From Rhizobium giardinii bv. giardinii H152 (lineage in GTDB: Bacteria > Pseudomonadota > Alphaproteobacteria > Rhizobiales > Rhizobiaceae), in the NCBI RefSeq assembly GCF_000379605.1, contig NZ_KB902757.1, positions 62,192-126,191 on the forward strand: 64,000 nucleotides of DNA, read 5' to 3'. Numbering within the stretch: the first letter of the stretch is position 1; each line of letters starts with the position of its first letter. The translations under genes were made by a program, and so were the position numbers. Below are positions 62,383-64,000 of this stretch, in pieces. The notes beneath the pieces are model-generated. The model was not told the origin of the DNA. It did not search any database and saw nothing but the letters and a program-made list of their open reading frames with translations.

Positions 62383-62851
62383 TGACAAGCCAGTCTGTGG
62401 CCGGCCGCGGATAGTATCCGCAAACAACGACGCCACGGACGAAGCGCATTGTCGTTTTTGGTATGCCCGAGATGTGACATTTAAGAAATGAAACATGCCG
62501 ACAGAAAGATCTTGCATATGCCCTTGGAAGTGATGAAGAGGGCGATTTCGGCGAGCGTCTCAGAGACGTGACGGACGAGGAGCTTCGTTCGATCCTTGAA
62601 GGGCCGCCATGCAGGTTTCAAGGTCGGAAAGCGGTCTGGTCCTCGACGAGCCTGCCCACACAATGAAGCAACGGCAGGTCGAGTCGCTGGAACGCATCAA
62701 GGCGGTTGCGAAGCATCTGCCTGCCGACTGGAAATTCGAGCGTGACGAAGCAAATGCGCGCTGAGGGCTTTCGCCACACTTCCTCCGCCCCTTGACCCCT
62801 TTCGCCCGTCATGGCACCAGACAGCCAGCACATTCAACCTGGACTGACGCC
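62383..62851. other. Gap with broken reading frames before glyQ
   Basis: About 470 bases after the EamA gene. At about 62515-62600 one plus frame reads LAYALGSDEEGDFGERLRDVTDEELRSILEG, protein-like and acidic, but has no start codon and ends by 62660; a different frame continues as the 51-codon gene at 62609. This looks like the remains of one or more genes. The glyQ promoter must lie in the right part. Confidence 0.4.
62609..62764 (+). CDS. Small hypothetical protein or gene remnant (51 aa)
   Basis: ATG 62609 opens a 51-residue frame, ending TGA 62762-62764: MQVSRSESGLVL, then EPAHTMKQRQVESLERIKAVAKH and a tail LPADWKFERDEANAR. The tail (pattern LPxDWxFDRDEANxR) resembles the C-termini of small antitoxin-like proteins, so it may be the end of a lost type II antitoxin. 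No toxin gene follows; glyQ starts 87 bases later. Both a real small gene and a remnant are possible. Confidence 0.4.
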   Translation: MQVSRSESGLVLDEPAHTMKQRQVESLERIKAVAKHLPADWKFERDEANAR

Positions 62852-63814
<963 letters not shown>

Positions 63815-63848
63815 GGCAATCTTCACTTAGGTTCGACCGAGGCGGCGC

Positions 63849-63986
63849 CTAGCGCCTGTCCGTGTGGATGCGCACCGGCACGAGGCTCTTCTGCCGCTGG
63901 TCCAGTTTCTGCGCCCGACTGGCCGCCATGTGGCTCACGCCGATGAGAACCAGTGCCGAGAGGGTGATCATCAAAAGAATGGTCAT
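63849..63986 (-). CDS. Small membrane protein (45 aa), unknown function
   Basis: On the minus strand ATG 63986 to TAG 63849-63851 gives 45 residues: a hydrophobic helix (MTILLMITLSALVLIGVSHM) followed by a basic, Gln/Arg-rich tail (AQKLDQRQKSLVPV, ending TDRR). A single-span peptide with the N-terminal helix first and a cationic tail is typical of small bitopic proteins. It lies between glyQ and the right edge, 35 bases beyond the glyQ stop on the opposite strand. Coding status is not proven; no known family. Confidence 0.5.
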   Translation of the reverse strand: MTILLMITLSALVLIGVSHMAASRAQKLDQRQKSLVPVRIHTDRR

Positions 63987-64000
63987 GGTTCAAGTCGCAC

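Noticed and set aside
62410-62460. AACGAC...GTCGTTTTT as EamA terminator
   Set aside because: The stem is only about six bases with a 20-base loop; too weak to list as a terminator.

Overview
This window is chromosomal, GC-rich DNA (about 60% or more by eye) from an alphaproteobacterium. Gene content and order point to the Rhizobiaceae (Rhizobium/Agrobacterium/Sinorhizobium group). Supporting signs are the split F0 block atpI-atpB-atpE-atpG(b')-atpF, several proteins of rhizobial type (DUF4170, DUF2093, a TIGR01459-type HAD protein), an Mrp protein lacking CxxC, and tandem orphan LuxR regulators. The species cannot be settled from sequence alone. I saw no tRNA, rRNA, CRISPR array, prophage or complete insertion sequence.

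Layout. 1-8.7 kb: the 3' end of chrB with chrA, a HAD hydrolase, ribF, an orphan BrnA-like antitoxin, ileS, a lipoprotein and a GNAT acetyltransferase. 8.7-20.8 kb: RNA modification genes (tadA, an rluB-type pseudouridine synthase with a very long basic tail, rsmD), a patatin, a Kef-type antiporter, pmbA, cysQ, DUF4170, then waaA, a HAD phosphatase and lpxK for lipid A/Kdo, and DUF2093. 21-26.4 kb: mutL and two signalling proteins. One has two PAS domains and a receiver but no kinase; the other is GGDEF-EAL. 26.3-31.1 kb: a LysR regulator divergent from a two-gene unit (a non-pyrrolysine MttB-type methyltransferase and a trimethylamine-dehydrogenase-like flavoprotein), probably for demethylating a quaternary or tertiary amine. 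31.1-37.2 kb: a PRC-barrel protein under a probable general-stress promoter, an unusual low-GC secreted protein, and a galactonate-type catabolic operon (SDR, dgoK, dgoA, SMP-30) divergent from an IclR regulator with a clear operator-like dyad.

37.4-48.5 kb: two tandem LuxR-type regulators; an intergenic region with a near-consensus sigma-54 promoter followed by a strong intrinsic terminator, the best candidate here for an unannotated small RNA; mrp; corA and kup ion transporters; a SleB-type wall hydrolase; and the F0 ATP synthase operon. 48.6-59.5 kb: NUDIX hydrolase, rnhB, a PA0069-type radical SAM protein, a short glycosyltransferase, the moaB/ispE/TPR block, a polyprenyl diphosphate synthase, a DUF2007 and methyltransferase pair, and an S49 peptidase. 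59.5-62.8 kb looks like an accessory insertion (LysR, cupin, EamA exporter, broken reading frames, short direct repeats) before glyQ, which starts the glycyl-tRNA synthetase locus at the right edge.

The signals I rate highest are the sigma-54-driven small RNA candidate at 39.3-39.45 kb, the MttB plus flavoprotein pair with no corrinoid protein in view (and an altered Fe-S site), the kinase-less PAS/receiver protein next to a GGDEF-EAL protein with a substituted metal-binding residue, and the Mrp protein with no CxxC but a His-rich linker.
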